Shown: piece by piece, positions 31,845-41,261 of the stretch
How the letters are laid out: each line of letters starts with the position of its first letter
How positions within the stretch are numbered: position 1 is the first letter of the stretch
Source of the DNA: Gambelia wislizenii
Taxonomy: Eukaryota > Chordata > Lepidosauria > Squamata > Crotaphytidae
Length of the DNA stretch: 64,000 nucleotides
NCBI GenBank assembly: GCA_030847615.1
Contig: JAUMIR010000003.1
Span: 193,325,149-193,389,148, forward strand
Direction of reading: 5' to 3'
Program-made: the position numbers and the translations under genes
Notes under the pieces: generated by a model
Told to the model about the DNA's origin: nothing
What the model saw: the letters and a program-made list of their open reading frames with translations, nothing else
Database searches by the model: none

Positions 31845-32042
31845 CAACCAAGTACATATTGTGCAGCAATGTCCAATGTGTGGCCATATGCAATGGCGCT
31901 ACATGGATGACTCTGAATAAGGACTTTCCTCATCTGACAAAAATATTCAACCATTTCTGTAGGAGAGCTTATGCATGTGTCTGTCATGGACATGATGCCC
32001 TGTAATGATATAGTTGTGTGTGTGAGAGAGAGAAGAGATTTT

Positions 32043-32248
32043 CACACTATACTGTTATAGTGTTACTATTCCACTTTAACTGATCTGGCTGCCTCCTGTG
32101 GAATTCTGGGGTTTGTAGTTTAGTGAGGCCTAAGAGCTCTCTGGCTGAGAGTTGTAAATGCCCCTCCCTAAACTGCAAATCCCAGGATTCCACAAGAGGC
32201 AGTCATAGCAAATAAAGTGGAATAGTAACACTATAACAGTGTAGTGTA
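32043..32248. mobile_element. foldback MITE, copy 1
   Basis: Nearly the whole 206 bp is an inverted repeat. ACTGTTATAGTGTTACTATT and CCACTTT recur inverted at the right end, and the inner parts TGTGGAATTCTGGGG and TTTGTAGTTTA also pair. 50036-50220 is a diverged relative. Confidence 0.8.
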
Positions 32249-32334
32249 AAAATCTCCAGAGAGAGAAGGAGAGAAAGCAAAGGTATTCAACATCTTATGG
32301 AGAATGAGGATTCCTTTGTATTCATGTACTTATT

Positions 32335-32460
32335 TATTTAATCTATTCATATCCTGCCTTTTCCCCAGCCCTGGGAATGAAGGCTGCTTACAAAAGTTAA
32401 GCAGGTAAGTGAAAAGTTTACAAAGTTAAAATATAATTAAACTATTGACAGAACTAAAAG
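32335..32460 (-). mobile_element. L2-type LINE 3' tail
   Basis: The plus strand reads TTATTTATTTAATCTATTC, ATATCCTGCCTTTTCCCC and AAGGCTGCTTACAAAAGTTA, the reverse complement of the usual CACCCTG...GGCAGGATATAAATAAATAA end. Confidence 0.5.
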
Positions 32461-32494
32461 TAATTTAAAAGCATACCCATTTAAAAAGAAAAGA

Positions 32495-32706
32495 AGCTGT
32501 TATTTGCCTTCAGTTCATTTCCAGCTTATGATGACCCTAAGAAAACCTATTATAGGGTATTCTCAGGAAGATTTGTCTTCCTCTGAGGCTTAGAGACTGA
32601 TTTTCCCAAGATCACCCAGTGGGTTCCCATGTCACAGCAGAGACTGAAACCCTGGTCTTCCTGATTCCTATTCCGGCACTCACACCACTATACCACAATA
32701 GCTTTC
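32495..32706 (-). mobile_element. tRNA-derived squamate-type SINE
   Basis: The plus strand shows TTTCCAGCTTATGATGACCC, TAGGGTATTCTC, GATCACCCAGTGGGTTCCCA, CCCTGGTCTTCC and ACACCACTATACCACA. In reverse this gives the A-box and B-box tRNA head and the CATAAGC...AAAT 3' body of the family at 5431. Confidence 0.8.
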
Positions 32707-33288
32707 ACAGGCTAAACAACACATTAGATTATTAAAAGCTGCTTCCCCCTAAACAATCAGCCCTCAAAGGCCTGCAGAAAAAAAATCTTCAGCCACCCAT
32801 GAAGGATTGCAAGAAGGCACTGTGTAGCCACTCTGGGAAGGGAGTTACAGAGAGATGTATGTTCCCTAAAATGTGCGGAAACCATTTTTCCATGAATGGC
32901 TCTGTCATGGCATAAGATTAATGAATGAACACATACGTTAACCCCTTTCAGTCAAAGGAGAGCTACAAAGGCTCTGTAGACCTAAGTGTGAGCCCTGAAT
33001 CTCCCTAGAAGACAGTGTCCATAGTGCTGATTTCACGAGATTCGTCCATGGGAAAGACAGTTGGCGTTTCTACATCTGGGGCAAAAACTCAGAATGGAGT
33101 CCTGCCCCTCGTGCCCCCGCATCTGTCCCAAAGCTGTGCGCAGTAATTGCTCTCCACAGGGACATCAGGTATTTGTCTTCACTACCTGACTGTCCCTGTA
33201 TTTTGTCCGCTGCCGCCAGTGCTGCTGCCACCATCACCACAACTATTTCAAAGCTCATTAGTCAAGTTCCCAGCAGAAGGAAGAGGTT
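32707..33288. other. unassigned sequence
   Basis: No gene or named repeat is visible. GCCGCCAGTGCTGCTGCC near 33208 gives a GC-richer patch. Confidence 0.3.
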
Positions 33289-33449
33289 TTCTCCCTTCCC
33301 CTGGCTCAGCAGCGTTAATCTCCATCTGCTCTCCCACTTGCCTGTTGCAGGATAAGGCACTTGAAAGAAGTGATGGAGTTGCTTGATGCAAGTGACAGGC
33401 AAGCAGAGAGTGGGCAGAATCAGTGCTGCTGAGCCAGGGGAAGGGAGAA
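33289..33449. repeat. inverted repeat of about 65-bp arms
   Basis: TTCTCCCTTCCCCTGGCTCA on the left matches TGAGCCAGGGGAAGGGAGAA on the right. Inner blocks (CTGCTCTCCCACTTGCCTG against CAGGCAAGCAGAGAGTGGGC) pair less well. It may be a small foldback element. Confidence 0.8.
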
Positions 33450-33605
33450 TTTGCCATCATCCCTGACCATTGGCTATGGTGGCTGAGGGCAATGAAATCT
33501 GGAGTCCAACAAAATTTAAAGGGTCACAGTTTTCTCTTATTGATGTTATAAGGAATGGTGGTGCGGGAGGAGGATATAATAAGCAAAGTGAAAATAGGAG
33601 AGGAA

Positions 33606-33796
33606 CAGACACCCCCCAGGACCTTGAAGAATGGTAGATCCGGGGGAGGTGTTTTAATGATGGGCAGGGAGACAAGTGCAGGGGTTGGCCAAGGCGTAGG
33701 CACGCCCTGGCTAGGAGGAGGCAGGGGTGGGGTTTAAGCAGGGCCTATTTTACCCTTTGCTGCCCCTGGCCTCCTCCTCTTTTCCACTGGATCGAA
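33606..33796 (+). repeat. Ngaro-2 split direct repeat A1
   Basis: It starts CAGACACCCCCC and ends CACTGGATCGAA. It matches A2 over about 190 bp with scattered substitutions, including several in CpG context. Confidence 0.9.
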
Positions 33797-35628
33797 GAGG
33801 GGAGAACATCTATCACCTGGAACCTCTTTAGCCACGAGGGAGGGCTAAGTTAGCTGGGCTGTGCTTGCATGGCTGTATGATTGGGCAGCCCAGCAGTGTG
33901 ATTGTGGGATTGTGTGTGTTGGAATTGATTGTTACTTAATTTGCTCCAACTACTTAATTTGAAAATTAATTGGATTATTTGGGTTTGCTTTGGATTGTGT
34001 TGGTTTTTTTTTTTTAATTTGGCTTAAAATTTAATTAAGATTAATTGGATTTAACTGATTTAATTAACTAGATTGATTTAGATTTAACTGAATTGAATTA
34101 ATTAATTGGAATATTGAATTCATAGAGTTTGTAGAGTTTATTATAGAGTTTATTAAAAAGTTTAAGGGCCTCCCTCATTCATTCCTCGCCCCACGTGGTC
34201 TATTTGGGGTTCAGCCTCTGCGGCATTTTGGCCTTGCGACTTCGGCCTCCGCCTTTGTACCAGCTGTGTACTTTGAACATCACCCATGCCTAGCCTGCGG
34301 TCACTCCTCCCACTCTCTGCCCCCTGCCCCCACCTCTGTGGCCTGGTTCTGGCCTTTCCTCTCTCCTCTTGACCCTCCCTGTGGCCTCTGCGGCCTCGGT
34401 CTCTGCGGCCTTGCTCTGCCTTTGTTTCGGCTGTGTGGCCACTTTCCTTGATCCCCACCACCCCAAGCCCTCCACCTTGTCCTGCCGTGTGGCCGCTTTC
34501 ATAATTGCCAGCCCCCATGCCCGGCCTGCAGTTGCTCCCCCCTTCGGCCTCCGGGCCTTGCTCTGGCCTCCACCTTTGTCCCAGCCATGTGGCCATTTTC
34601 CTTGCTGCTCGCCACGCCCTTGATCCTTGTCCAGCTCCGTGCCTGGCCTGAGATCACTCCCCTCCCCCTGCTCTGGCCTCTCTGCATTCTCCTCACTCTC
34701 CTCTCAGCCCTCTGTGGCCTTGGTCTCTGGGGCCTTGCTCTGCCTGCTTGACCTCTCCAGCCCCATGCCCCCTCCCTCCGGTCTCCCACTAGGCCTTTCC
34801 AGCCCTGCACCCGGCCATTCTCTCCCATGGCCTCTGGCCTCCACAGCCTTTTGCTGTAGCTGCCGCTCGCCCCCGGTTTGGCACCCCTCCTACATGCCCC
34901 CCTTCACAGTTGCTCCTGATCCACTGCAACCATTTGCGGCCTCCATGTGGCCTCCATGTGCTGTCAATGGCCTCACTTAGACAACAGCTTCCCTTAGTCC
35001 ATTGGCAGCCACCTTTGCCTGGTACTGCTGCTGCCTCGGCGTGGGGGGTGGCACGGGTGCAGCCTCATTTCTGAGTTACTTTTACATTATTTAGCTGTTT
35101 ATGGATTGTTCAGTTACTTTAGTTACTTTTTAGTTATTTTAGATATTTTTAGAATTATTTGTTAAGTTACTTTAGTTACTTTATAGTTAAGTTTAGAATT
35201 ACTTGTTAAGTTATTTTGTAGTTACTTTTAGAATTACTTGTTAAGTTACTTTTATAATTAATTTAAGTTACTTCTGGAATTAATTTTACGTTACTTTACA
35301 GTTGCTTTTAGATTGCTTTGTAGTTACTTTAAAACTACTTTTAGTTACTCTTTAGCTACTTCTGGAATTACATTTAGGAATTACATTCAGGAATTACATT
35401 GGGAATTACTTATTCAATTCTATAAGTTACTTTTGAGAATTTTTGGTTAATTTTGGGGGAATTATTCAATTCCTATAAGTTACTTTGTAACTTTTGGAAT
35501 TATGGTGAGAATTACTTTTGGAATTGCCTTTTAGTTACTTATTGTAGTAACTTTTGGAATTACTTTAAAGAATTACTTCTTAGTTATCATTGGAATTACT
35601 TTTGGACTTGCCTTTTAGTTACTGATAA
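33797..35628 (+). other. Ngaro-2 leader made of three compositionally distinct blocks
   Basis: About 33920-34160 is AT-rich and built of AATTAATTGGATT-like words. 34165-35060 is GC-rich and built of GGCCTCTGCGGCCT/TTGCTCTGGCCT-like words. 35075-35625 is built of AGTTACTTTTAGAATTACTT-like words. The open frames in the middle block (for example minus 34162-34596) are low-complexity artefacts. Confidence 0.7.
35075..35625 (+). repeat. degenerate AGTTACTTTTAGAATTACTT minisatellite
   Basis: Dozens of variants of TTAGTTACTTT, GAATTACTT and TTAAGTTACTT run head to tail up to the gag ATG. Confidence 0.85.
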
Positions 35629-36820
35629 ATGGCCCCCAGAAAGGGCAAGAAAGGGGGTTAGGGAAAGCAGCCCACTGAATCCACTCACCCTCACAATCCA
35701 TTTGAGGGTGTCTTACAGCAAATTTTTGATCGCCTGCAGGCTTTGGAGGAGGGACGTCTGCCAAGGCCACCAAAGCACCCATCAAGGGTTAATGCGGGGG
35801 GGGGGTTGAACAATGATGTGGCTAACCAACTTCTCGCCCGCATTCAGGCACTGGAAGAGCAAGGGGAAGCTGCAAACCGTGAAGCATTGGATGAGGAAGA
35901 ATCACCTGGAGAGGGACCCAGCAGGACCCAGCCGCCTGCTCCCCCAGTTCAGAGTGAGTTACAAAATGACACTACCAACATGCTGGTGTGGCCTTGGAGC
36001 CAGCCCGACTCTAGCAATGAATCAAACACACAGGGAAACGCCACCCCCCAGGGAGCCCAGCCAATGCCATGTAGGGTTGGTATCCGGGTCCAATAATGTT
36101 CAGCCACCTTAGCTCACCGCCCCTTGGTGGTCAAGCACCAATCATGCCACCCCATAGTCCTTTAGGCCTGGAGCAGGCCCCTGCTTTGGGTGAGCATCTG
36201 GCCCCAGCTACAAAAGATAAGATTTTGAAAGGGGATTATGTGGACATATTCTCCCTTCTCTACCGAGAGCTGGACAAGAAGGAGAAAGAGGAAGTGGATG
36301 ACAGGGAGAAGGAGAAGATAAAAAGGAGACACATTGATAGGATGGTGGATAGGATAGGCTGGTGGGTTTCCTCATATATGCTGGGGTAGTATCTTAGAAA
36401 CAGCCTCGCAAATCTTATGCCCTCTTTAGGTACCTTGACATCATCTATAGGTCATACGTGGATTTCTCTGGCCCGGCTTGGCTCCAATATGACAAGTCTT
36501 TCAGGTTAATGGCTGCTTCCTACCCAACTTTGAGGTGAGACTTCATTAACTCACATTTGTGTTTGCAAGTCATGTCCCCAAGCCAGCCCATACTGGGGGA
36601 GAGGGCACAGAGTGGACACCTAGTTTAAAATGCTAGATCTGGTGGTGCTTCATGCCAGTCAACCCAGTTGGCCCAGCCAGCAATTCAAAATCACCAGCTC
36701 TTATGCTGGGAGTTTGATTCCAAAGGGACTTGTTCCTGCCACCCCTGCTTTTTTCGTCATGAATGCTCTGTCTGTGGCAGGGGGCACTCATTCCAGAACT
36801 GTACCAAGGGAAAAGGGTAG
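35629..36820 (+). pseudogene. Ngaro-2 gag (ORF1) with C-terminal Cys/His finger
   Basis: The ATG at 35629 gives MAPRKGKKGG, then an in-frame TAG at 35659-35661. The same frame continues through ALEEGRLPRPPKHP, LLARIQALEEQGE and VWPWSQP to a stop at 36094-36096. The next parts lie in shifted frames: TKDKILKGDYVDIFSLL with a Lys/Glu-rich helix (36096-36389), YLDIIYRSYVDFSGPAW (about 36430-36537), then CWEFDSKGTC, CHPCFFRHEC and CSVCGRGHSFQNC (36704-36802). The last is a CCCH-like finger plus a CX2CX3HX4C knuckle, the usual C-terminus of Ngaro gag. At least one stop and three frame changes disable it. Confidence 0.75.
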
Positions 36821-36880
36821 TTTAGTAGGGAACAGCAAGGTGGAAAAAGGGCCCTAACACCCATGCTTCTCAGGGTAAAG

Positions 36881-38378
36881 GGCCCCAGTCCAATTAAGTT
36901 GGAGGTTATCACTGCCTGGCTGAATGTTTACCCAGACCAGTTGGCAGCCCAGTACTTATGGGATGGTTTTCTTGAGGGATGTGCAAGCCTTACACGGCAC
37001 CTAATCTAAAATAGGTACGGGGTTTAGAGCATATAGTCAGGCAGAACTTCAAAAAGAAATCAACAAGGGCAGGGTCTTTGGCCCATTCACTGACCCACCT
37101 TCCCCCAGATTGAGGGTCTCGCCATTAGGTATTGTCCCTAAAAAGACACCGGGCGAATTTCGTTTAATTCATCATTTATCTTACCCAAGGGGTCAGTCGG
37201 TCAATGACTTTATCCCACATGAGCTGTGCACTGTTCAGTACACCTCCTTCGATGCAGTAGTTAAAGTAGTCAAACAGCATGGCCCTGGTGCTGAGCTGGC
37301 TAAGTGCGATATCAAATCTGCGTTTCACCTCCTGCCAGTTCATCCCGATAATTTTGAGCTATTGGGCTTCTCATTTGATGATTTTTATTACATGGACCAG
37401 GCAATGCCAATGGGTTTCTCCCTTTCATGTGCAGCATTTGAGAAGTTCAGTACCTATTCGGAATGGGCCGTTAAGCTTTGGACAGGATATAACAGGGTGG
37501 TGCACTACTTGGACAACTTTCTATTTGTTGGCAAGTTTGGGTCAGGGGTATACCGCTCCCTGTTGGAGCAATTTCATGCCCTCATGGATGAATTTGGTGT
37601 TCCCCTTGCACATGAAAAGACCGAGGGTCCCAGTCACCAATTGGCTTTCCTGGGCATTGAAATTGATACAGTGGACCAATTTTGTAGGCTTCCCTTGGGT
37701 AAGATAGAAGACCTTAGGGCCAGGGTTGCATACTTTCTAGGTTGTAACAAAGCAACACTTAGGGAATTTCACGAATTGATTGGCCGTCTAAATTTTGCCT
37801 GCAAAGTAGTAGCGCCTGGCAGGGCCTTCCTTCGGCACCTATGCGATGCCATCGCAGGGTTTTCACAACCCCACCACTTGATCAGGGTCACCCATGAAAT
37901 TAAGCTGGACCTGGACATATGGTATATATTCCTGAAGCAGTATAATGGGGTTTCCTTTTGGAGGGAGGAGTTGTGGGTGTGCGACACCCTTAAGGTGTCC
38001 TCTGATGCATCTGGTTCCCTGGGTTTTGGAGTTTTCTACGGTGGGAGGTGGTGTGCTGAGTGGTGGCCAGACAACTGGATCAGTTCTGGTGTCACCTCCG
38101 ACCTAACATTCTTGGAGTTCTTTCCGATAATGGTAGTGGTCCAGTTGCGGGCAGGCAAATTCACCAACTCAACAGTGTGTTTTTGGTGTGATAACATGGC
38201 CACAGTCCAGGGGGTCAATTCACTTACCTCTAGATCTAAAAGCGTTATGGCGGTTGTTAGAGCGTTTACACTCCACTGCTTGAAGTATAATATTTTGTTT
38301 ACCGCGACTCACGTAGCGGGGGTGGACAACGGCATTGCCGATGCTCTCTCCCGCATGCAGATGGATCGCTTCAGGTAA
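36881..38378 (+). pseudogene. Ngaro-2 reverse transcriptase and RNase H (ORF2)
   Basis: The conserved N-terminal block LEVITAWLNVYPDQLA and YLWDGFLEG precedes a stop/frameshift zone at 37008-37060. A 422-codon open frame then runs to 38378, with a TTG rather than ATG at its nominal start. RT motifs: SPLGIVPKKTPGEFRLIHHL, AKCDIKSAFHLLPV (first catalytic aspartate), MPMGFSLSCAAFEKF and VVHYLDNFLFVG. The last is the YxDD box but with Asn (37515-37517) in place of the second Asp. RNase H motifs are intact: VSSDASG, LTFLEFF, CDNMATVQ and HVAGVDNGIADALSR. Function: copying element RNA into DNA. Confidence 0.92.
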
Positions 38379-39340
38379 TTAGCACCAGGAGCCACCGAGC
38401 TGCCGGACACAATGCCAACAGATTTGTGGGAGCTTGGACGGGCGAAATAGTTAAGGCCATCAGGCTCTCCATCACTCCTAGCACCAGAAGGGTATATAAG
38501 AGAGCCGTCCAGGAATTTTTTGAATTTCACAACAGTATGCGGCTATCCAAACCTGGACGGTACCCGTCCCCCACCTTCTCCAATTTTGCATTTTCCTTAG
38601 GGACAAAGGCCTCGCCCCACAATCCATATGGTCCAGGTTGGCGGCCTTGGCCTTCTGGAGTAAGGCGTAAGGCTTGCCGGATACCACATCAGATTTTTGA
38701 ATTAGGAAGGCATTGGAGGAATGGGCTAGACAGAGGGGAAAAACAACAGACAATAGGCAACCCGTCTCCCCAGCAATTCTGAAATTTTCCAAATTTGGCC
38801 AGCTATTTGTGCCAATCTTTTTGAGATGGTATTGCTCCACACAGCTTCGCTTATAGCTTTCTTTGGCGCCTTTCACATCAGCGAGTTGGTGGTAGCATCT
38901 AAACGTGACAAATCGGGTCTGGCCCTCAGTTTGGGTGACATCTGCATGGGCACCAAGGAGGTCACCATCCTGATTCGATGATCAAAAACTGATCAGATAG
39001 GGAAGGGTGTGCATATTGTACTTAGAGAGTGCCAAGACAGGACCCTCTGCCCGGTTGCTGCTCTGAAAGACTATTTGAAAGTGAGGCCTGCCCAATTCGG
39101 ACCCCTATTTTGCCACGCTGACGGGACTCCCCTGACACGGAATGAATTCTGGGCAAATCACTAACAACACCTTGACATACTTGGGGTTGGGCAGCGTGTG
39201 TTTCTATTATCATTCATTCTGAATTGGGGCTGCCTCAATGGCCGCTGAGATGGGTATGCGGCCGGAGGCAATTAAAAAACTGGGGAGATGTAAGTCGGGT
39301 TCTTATAAGGGATATGTCCGACCAATTTGCTACTGAATGG
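38379..39340 (+). pseudogene. Ngaro-2 tyrosine recombinase, with both recognisable core arginine positions altered
   Basis: The region encodes pieces of a DIRS/Ngaro recombinase in several frames. A readable block gives SLIAFFGAFHISELVVASKR, followed by LALSLGDICMG and VAALKDYLKVRPAQFGPLF. The GAF-R-ISEL arginine is His here (CAC, 38874-38876). The C-terminal block reads HSF then TGA (39220-39222), then IGAASMAAEMGMRPEAIKKL and a GSYKGYVRP end with the nucleophilic tyrosine kept (TAT 39313-39315). The TGA replaces the HxxR arginine. Both changes fit CpG-to-TpG/CpA decay. This enzyme would insert the circular cDNA into the chromosome. Confidence 0.85.
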
Positions 39341-39364
39341 GTATGTTGTGGTCTATGACTGTCT

Positions 39365-39967
39365 GTGTGCTCTTTTACAGATACGAGATTCCGAGTATTG
39401 ATTTGTGGCCACAGCTATGTGTATTGGGTGTCACGACATACCAGAAAAAGCCACCTGCGTCCGCAGCTGGGTCTCGGAGACATTGCCATGGTTGAATGGC
39501 TTGGGAAGAGGGGTTTGAAGTGGAATGGTCTGACCAATTTGCTGTTTCAGGAGCGTCGTAGACCTCCTCCGCATATTCTGGTGATACATCTGGGAGGGAA
39601 TGACCTAGGCCTGTTGAAAGGCAGAGCCTTGTCCCTCCACACACTTGCAGATATGCGACGGATCAAGGCGGTGTGGCCATGAGTTTTCCTTATTTGGTCA
39701 GACATCATTCCACGACAGACTTACCCCAGTGAGGGGGACACCAAGCAGTTGGACATAGCCAGAAAGAATGTGAACAAGGCTGTTCACCGGGCAATGGAAG
39801 AAGGCCTTGGCAGCTTCATCTAGTACCCAGGTATTTCATACAAATGCCCAGAATTTTACAGGGTTGACGGGGTCCACTTATCTGACAGGGGGATCCAGAT
39901 ATTTCTTGAGGGTATGCAAACAGGGGTGAAGGCTGTATTGGCCTCCCTTGTGGGGGATAGGGGCTAA
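39365..39967 (+). pseudogene. Ngaro-2 SGNH/GDSL-type hydrolase (ORF3), two in-frame stops
   Basis: One reading frame of about 200 codons carries the SGNH family blocks in order: GHSY (block I serine, 39407-39418), IHLGGNDLG (block III, 39593-39604), and VDGVHLSDRG with the Asp-x-x-His pair at 39866-39877. TGA at 39680-39682 and TAG at 39821-39823 interrupt it; the final stop is TAA at 39965-39967. Esterase-like third ORFs are known from vertebrate Ngaro elements, but their role is not settled. The catalytic residues are all retained, unlike RT and recombinase. No clear ATG precedes block I, so the start is undefined; TTTTACAG just upstream could be a splice acceptor. Confidence 0.8.
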
Positions 39968-39991
39968 GTAGACACTTGCCCCTTATCTGTG

Positions 39992-40460
39992 GCAGGTAGT
40001 GGGGAGACAAGGATCTGGCGTTCAGCTATGGCAATCTCAAATTGAGTGGAAGGATGGACCTTACTGAACTGAACCGGCATCTTAATGGATGGGGTACAGC
40101 AAGACAGGCTATCCTTGGGTCCAGCATTGGGTTGCGATCCTCCTCAGAAGCTGCACGGCTTGAGAATTTGTGACTTGATGTTGGCCCTTCCAGTAGACGG
40201 TGCCCGAAGGGAACCCCAGGTGCCGGGATCCCCTTTGGGGCTCAGGTGAGTCGCCCAGGGAAGCTGGGGGATAGGTCACCCATGACCGTCTGCTCCAGCT
40301 GCCCGCACATTGGTTCTTCTTATTATTTTTTTTGTTCTCCCCCTATTAGTTCACATACCCTAAGAAATAAACAAATAAATAGGTAACATAACAATAAATG
40401 GCCCGTATTTCAACCCAATCTTCTGTGTCTTGTCTCTTTATTCCATGTGTCAATCATTAA
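39992..40460 (+). repeat. Ngaro-2 split direct repeat B1
   Basis: It runs from GCAGGTAGTGGGGAGAC to CAATCATTAA and matches B2. It includes a small AAATAAACAAATAAATAG block absent from B2 in this form. Confidence 0.9.
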
Positions 40461-40650
40461 CAGACACCCCCCGGATCTTGAAGAATGGTAGATCCGGGGG
40501 AGGTGTTTTAATGATGGGCAGGGAGACGAGCACAGGGGTTGGCCGGGGCGTAGGCATGCCCTGTCTAGGAGGAGGCAGGGGCGGGGTTCAAGCAGGGCCT
40601 ATTTTACCCTTTTCCACCCCTGGCCTCCTCCTCTTTTCCACTGGATCAAA
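40461..40650 (+). repeat. Ngaro-2 split direct repeat A2
   Basis: It abuts B1 with no spacer, exactly as expected of Ngaro 3' ends. It starts CAGACACCCCCCGG and ends CTGGATCAAA. Confidence 0.9.
40466..40505 (+). other. hairpin at the start of A2, candidate recombinase site
   Basis: CCCCCGGATCT and AGATCCGGGGG are perfect inverted arms around TGAAGAATGGT. In A1 (33611-33650) the left arm is mutated (CCCCCAGGACC). The position at the B1/A2 junction, where the circle would recombine, suggests a core site. The role is inferred. Confidence 0.55.
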
Positions 40651-40813
40651 CCCACCCACCCGCCTCTGCCACAGTATGAGAGTTCTGGTTGCATTCTGGG
40701 CCGGGTAGGAATTTTTACCTACTCTTTTATGGGGGAGTTTTGCCTATCCCATACTGTCACTTGGGACTTGGACAATTGGCCTAGGGTGTGGTTCTTTAAA
40801 TAGGCGGTCACTT

Positions 40814-41261
40814 GCAGGTAGCGGGGAGACAAGGACCTAGCGTTCACCTATGGCAACCTCAAATTGAGTGGAAGGATGGACCTTAATGAATTGTACTGGC
40901 ATCTTAACGGATGGGGTACAGCAAGACAGGCTATCCTTGGGGCCAGCATCGGGTTGCAATCCTCCTCAGAAGCTACACGACTTGAGGATTTGTGACTTGG
41001 TGTCGGCCCTTCCAGTAGACGGTGCCCGAAGGGAACCCCAGGTGCCGGGATCCCCTTCGGGGCTCAGGTGAGTCACCCAGGGAAGCTGGAGGATAGGTCA
41101 CCCGTGACCGTCTGCTCCAGCTACGCCCACATTGGGTCTCCCCCTATTAGTTCACATACCTAAGAAATGAAGAAATGAATAGGTAACATAACAGTAAAGT
41201 GGCCCGTATTTCAACCCAATCTTCTGTGTCTTGTCTCGTTATTCCATGCGTCAATCATTAA
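40814..41261 (+). repeat. Ngaro-2 split direct repeat B2 (3' end of element)
   Basis: It matches B1 from GCAGGTAGCGGGGAGAC to CAATCATTAA, with a short deletion around 41140 relative to B1. Confidence 0.9.

Larger units (their letters stand above)
33606..41261 (+). mobile_element. near-complete Ngaro-type tyrosine-recombinase retrotransposon (Ngaro-2)
   Basis: Split direct repeats occur in the Ngaro order: A1 (33606-33796), internal genes, B1 (39992-40460), A2 (40461-40650), spacer, B2 (40814-41261). The internal region carries gag with Cys/His finger, RT/RNase H, tyrosine recombinase and SGNH hydrolase. Such elements are copied by reverse transcription and integrate as circles by recombination, so they lack integrase and usually leave no target duplication. 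None is evident here (AGGAA before, TTAGA after). The genes contain stops and frameshifts, and catalytic positions are altered, so the copy is inactive. The close match of the A and B pairs suggests moderate age. Confidence 0.9.

Noticed and set aside
34162..34980. Gly/Arg-rich and Pro/Ser-rich open frames in the GC-rich leader of Ngaro-2
   Set aside because: They are low-complexity artefacts of the GGCCTCTGCGGCCT repeats inside a transposon leader.
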